From: Stagonosporopsis chrysanthemi
Taxonomy: Eukaryota > Ascomycota > Dothideomycetes > Pleosporales > Didymellaceae
Reading direction: 5' to 3'
DNA length: 19,756 nucleotides
Assembly (NCBI GenBank): GCA_022560025.1
Contig: JAFISE010000332.1
Coordinates: 1-19,756, forward strand
Shown here: positions 18,672 to 19,756 of the stretch, piece by piece
How the letters are laid out: every line of letters begins with the position of its first letter
Numbering within the stretch: the stretch's first letter is position 1
Made by a program: the position numbers and the translations under genes
Notes under the pieces: generated by a model
Databases searched by the model: none
What the model was told of the DNA's origin: nothing
Seen by the model: only the letters and a program-made list of their open reading frames with translations

Positions 18672-18716
18672 CCACCTGTGTCCGTGCACCCAACGATCGG
18701 TAATAACCAACGATCG
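18672..18716 (+). repeat. 3' terminal repeat of element B with 17-bp-period direct repeats
   Basis: CCAACGATCG occurs at 18690-18699 and 18707-18716, a period of 17. Outward lies TACCACCTGTGTCCGTGCAC (TA at 18670-18671), matching the 5' end of element A at 1880-1894. Confidence 0.6.
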
Positions 18717-18836
18717 CTCCGAGCCTGTACAGCGATTGCAAAGTTGAGGCTACAGAGCTACGTACAAAAGTAATTATTGTGAGTTTTTTTGGTAGAGTAC
18801 TATATAGACCTATGCGACAAAGTTTCTTATACAAAG

Positions 18837-19625
18837 TTACTGATGTTTGGTGGCGGTGCGGCCGCTACGGGTAGTGACAGTTGGGCGTGGTAGAAAAGGC
18901 GTCACGGCCTTGGGTTGACTACGGGCACCCACACCACGACGCGTAGGCTTCTGTTTAACTGTAGAAGATCGTGAGGTTGTACGATTGCCTCTTTGGGACA
19001 ATTTGAGAGCTTTTGAAGCGTCGCGAGCTTCCTTATCCTTACGTCTCTGCTCCTTGCGCGCATCAATGGCTGCTCGCTCCTCTGCCTTGGCTTGGTCACG
19101 CTCTTCTTTTGCCTTTGCTGCCGCCACACGCTTTTCTTCTGCAATCTTCTCGTTGTAGCGCTTATTAGCAGCAGCCAACTCCTTCATCTCTGCCTTTTTT
19201 AGCTCTTTTTCTTGTGCCTCTTGGTCTTGGATAGCCATGCGAGCGCGCGCCTCACGGAAGGCCCGAGGAGACCACAGCATCGCACCACCGTGATACTCCT
19301 GGTGTTGCTGCAAGTCCATCTGACTCTTGGGCTGCTTCTGACGCTTCTTTTTCTGACGCAGCTTATGACGTAAGCTATGTATCTCATCGTGGGCGAGCTC
19401 TAGTTGGGTTGAGAGGTGGTGGATAGTTTGACCCAGCTTCCGCGCACCCACACTGCGTGGATCTCTCACCTCTGCCCGTAGGGTACTGCAAGCTTTGAGC
19501 CAGTCCTGTGCAGAATACGCTGAAGAACCAGAGGAGCTTGTTTCTGAGTCGTTGGGTGTGGTGTGGCGGAACCTGTCGAGGATAACGTCGGGATTCACTG
19601 GGTTGGTTGGTTGGTTGGTATTCAT
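18837..19625 (-). pseudogene. C-terminal half of a pogo-type transposase (element B)
   Basis: A 262-aa frame. It opens NPVNPDVILDRFRHTT, the segment that follows the DDE domain in fungal pogo-type transposases (P.NP..VL.RF). It continues SAQDWLKACSTLRAEV, ARKLGQTIHHLSTQLELAHD (leucine-rich coiled coil), GGAMLWSPRAFREAR, a long Lys/Glu/Ala coiled coil (about 140-215) and a basic Ser/Thr tail (TTRSGRTATKHQ). The nuclease domain is absent: upstream of 19625 the frame shows no homology and stops near 19690. An ATG happens to precede NPVNPD, so the fragment could be expressed as an N-truncated protein, but it cannot cut DNA. It supplies just the part element A lacks. Confidence 0.75.
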
Positions 19626-19756
19626 TTTACGTCTAGTTGATGGGGACGAAGTCCACCATCTCGCCTCCCGAAGGGCATATACGACGTGCTAAGCTATGGA
19701 ATTACAGTGCAAACACACTACCTTAGAAAGCATTTCTTGCCTGCGCGGGTATTGCT

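Noticed and set aside
18396..18773. 125-codon plus-strand frame
   Set aside because: It lies antisense to the decayed transposase start and across the TIRs of elements D and B; no protein features.
639..19625. One transposon split by a 17-kb insertion
   Set aside because: The N-terminal part and C-terminal part are in the wrong order on the minus strand for a simple insertion into one copy.
1..19756. CRISPR arrays, bacterial operons, rRNA
   Set aside because: No regular spacer-repeat array or rRNA sequence seen; gene structure is fungal.

Overview
The window looks like repeat-rich accessory or subtelomere-like DNA from a filamentous ascomycete (Pezizomycotina, plausibly a Dothideomycete). 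The evidence is short introns of 50-69 nt with GT..AG ends, a Zn2Cys6/fungal_trans regulator, a fungal UstYa-like membrane protein, OrsD-type (DUF3505) zinc-finger fragments, fungal pogo/Fot1 and Tc1-mariner transposons, a Tad1-type LINE relic, and stop codons of the kind left by RIP (G:C to A:T). The species cannot be named from the sequence alone.

Layout. 63-356 (-): fragment with an OrsD-like finger. 639-1894 (-): 5' end and transposase of a pogo-type element (element A) that has lost its C-terminus; short GGGCCC-centred repeats lie where that C-terminus should be. 2647-4874 (+): Zn2Cys6 transcription factor of 725 aa, rebuilt here with one 50-nt intron. 4875-6790: no recognisable gene. 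6791-7126 (+): piece of a subtilisin-like protease with its catalytic Asp gone. 7174-8363 (-): drug/metabolite-type (EamA-like) transporter of 350 aa, rebuilt with two introns. 9061-9540 (+): Tad1-type LINE relic. 10574-11979 (-): Tc1/mariner element with degenerate TIRs. 12043-12272: MITE with perfect 37-bp TIRs related to those of the neighbouring Tc1 element. 12538-13386 (+): RIP-damaged Fot1-like transposase that ends at a putative solo LTR (13387-13602). 14206-14823 (-): membrane protein with two HxxHC motifs (UstYa/DUF3328-like). 15664-16121 (-): frameshifted OrsD-type gene. 16302-16393: perfect 24-bp-arm hairpin followed by two CCCTAA units. 16821-18637 (-): decayed Fot1-like element (element D). 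18672-19625 (-): 3' end and C-terminal half of another pogo-type element (element B).

Only three genes look functional: the regulator, the transporter and the HxxHC membrane protein. They are isolated and separated by transposon debris, so a working cluster cannot be claimed, although regulator, transporter and UstYa-like protein are types common in fungal secondary-metabolite loci. The most interesting structure is the set of pogo-type ends: three of them carry short direct repeats with the same 17-bp period, and truncated elements A and B (same strand, similar TIRs) bound almost the whole window with their missing halves facing outwards. No wholly new gene system could be demonstrated.
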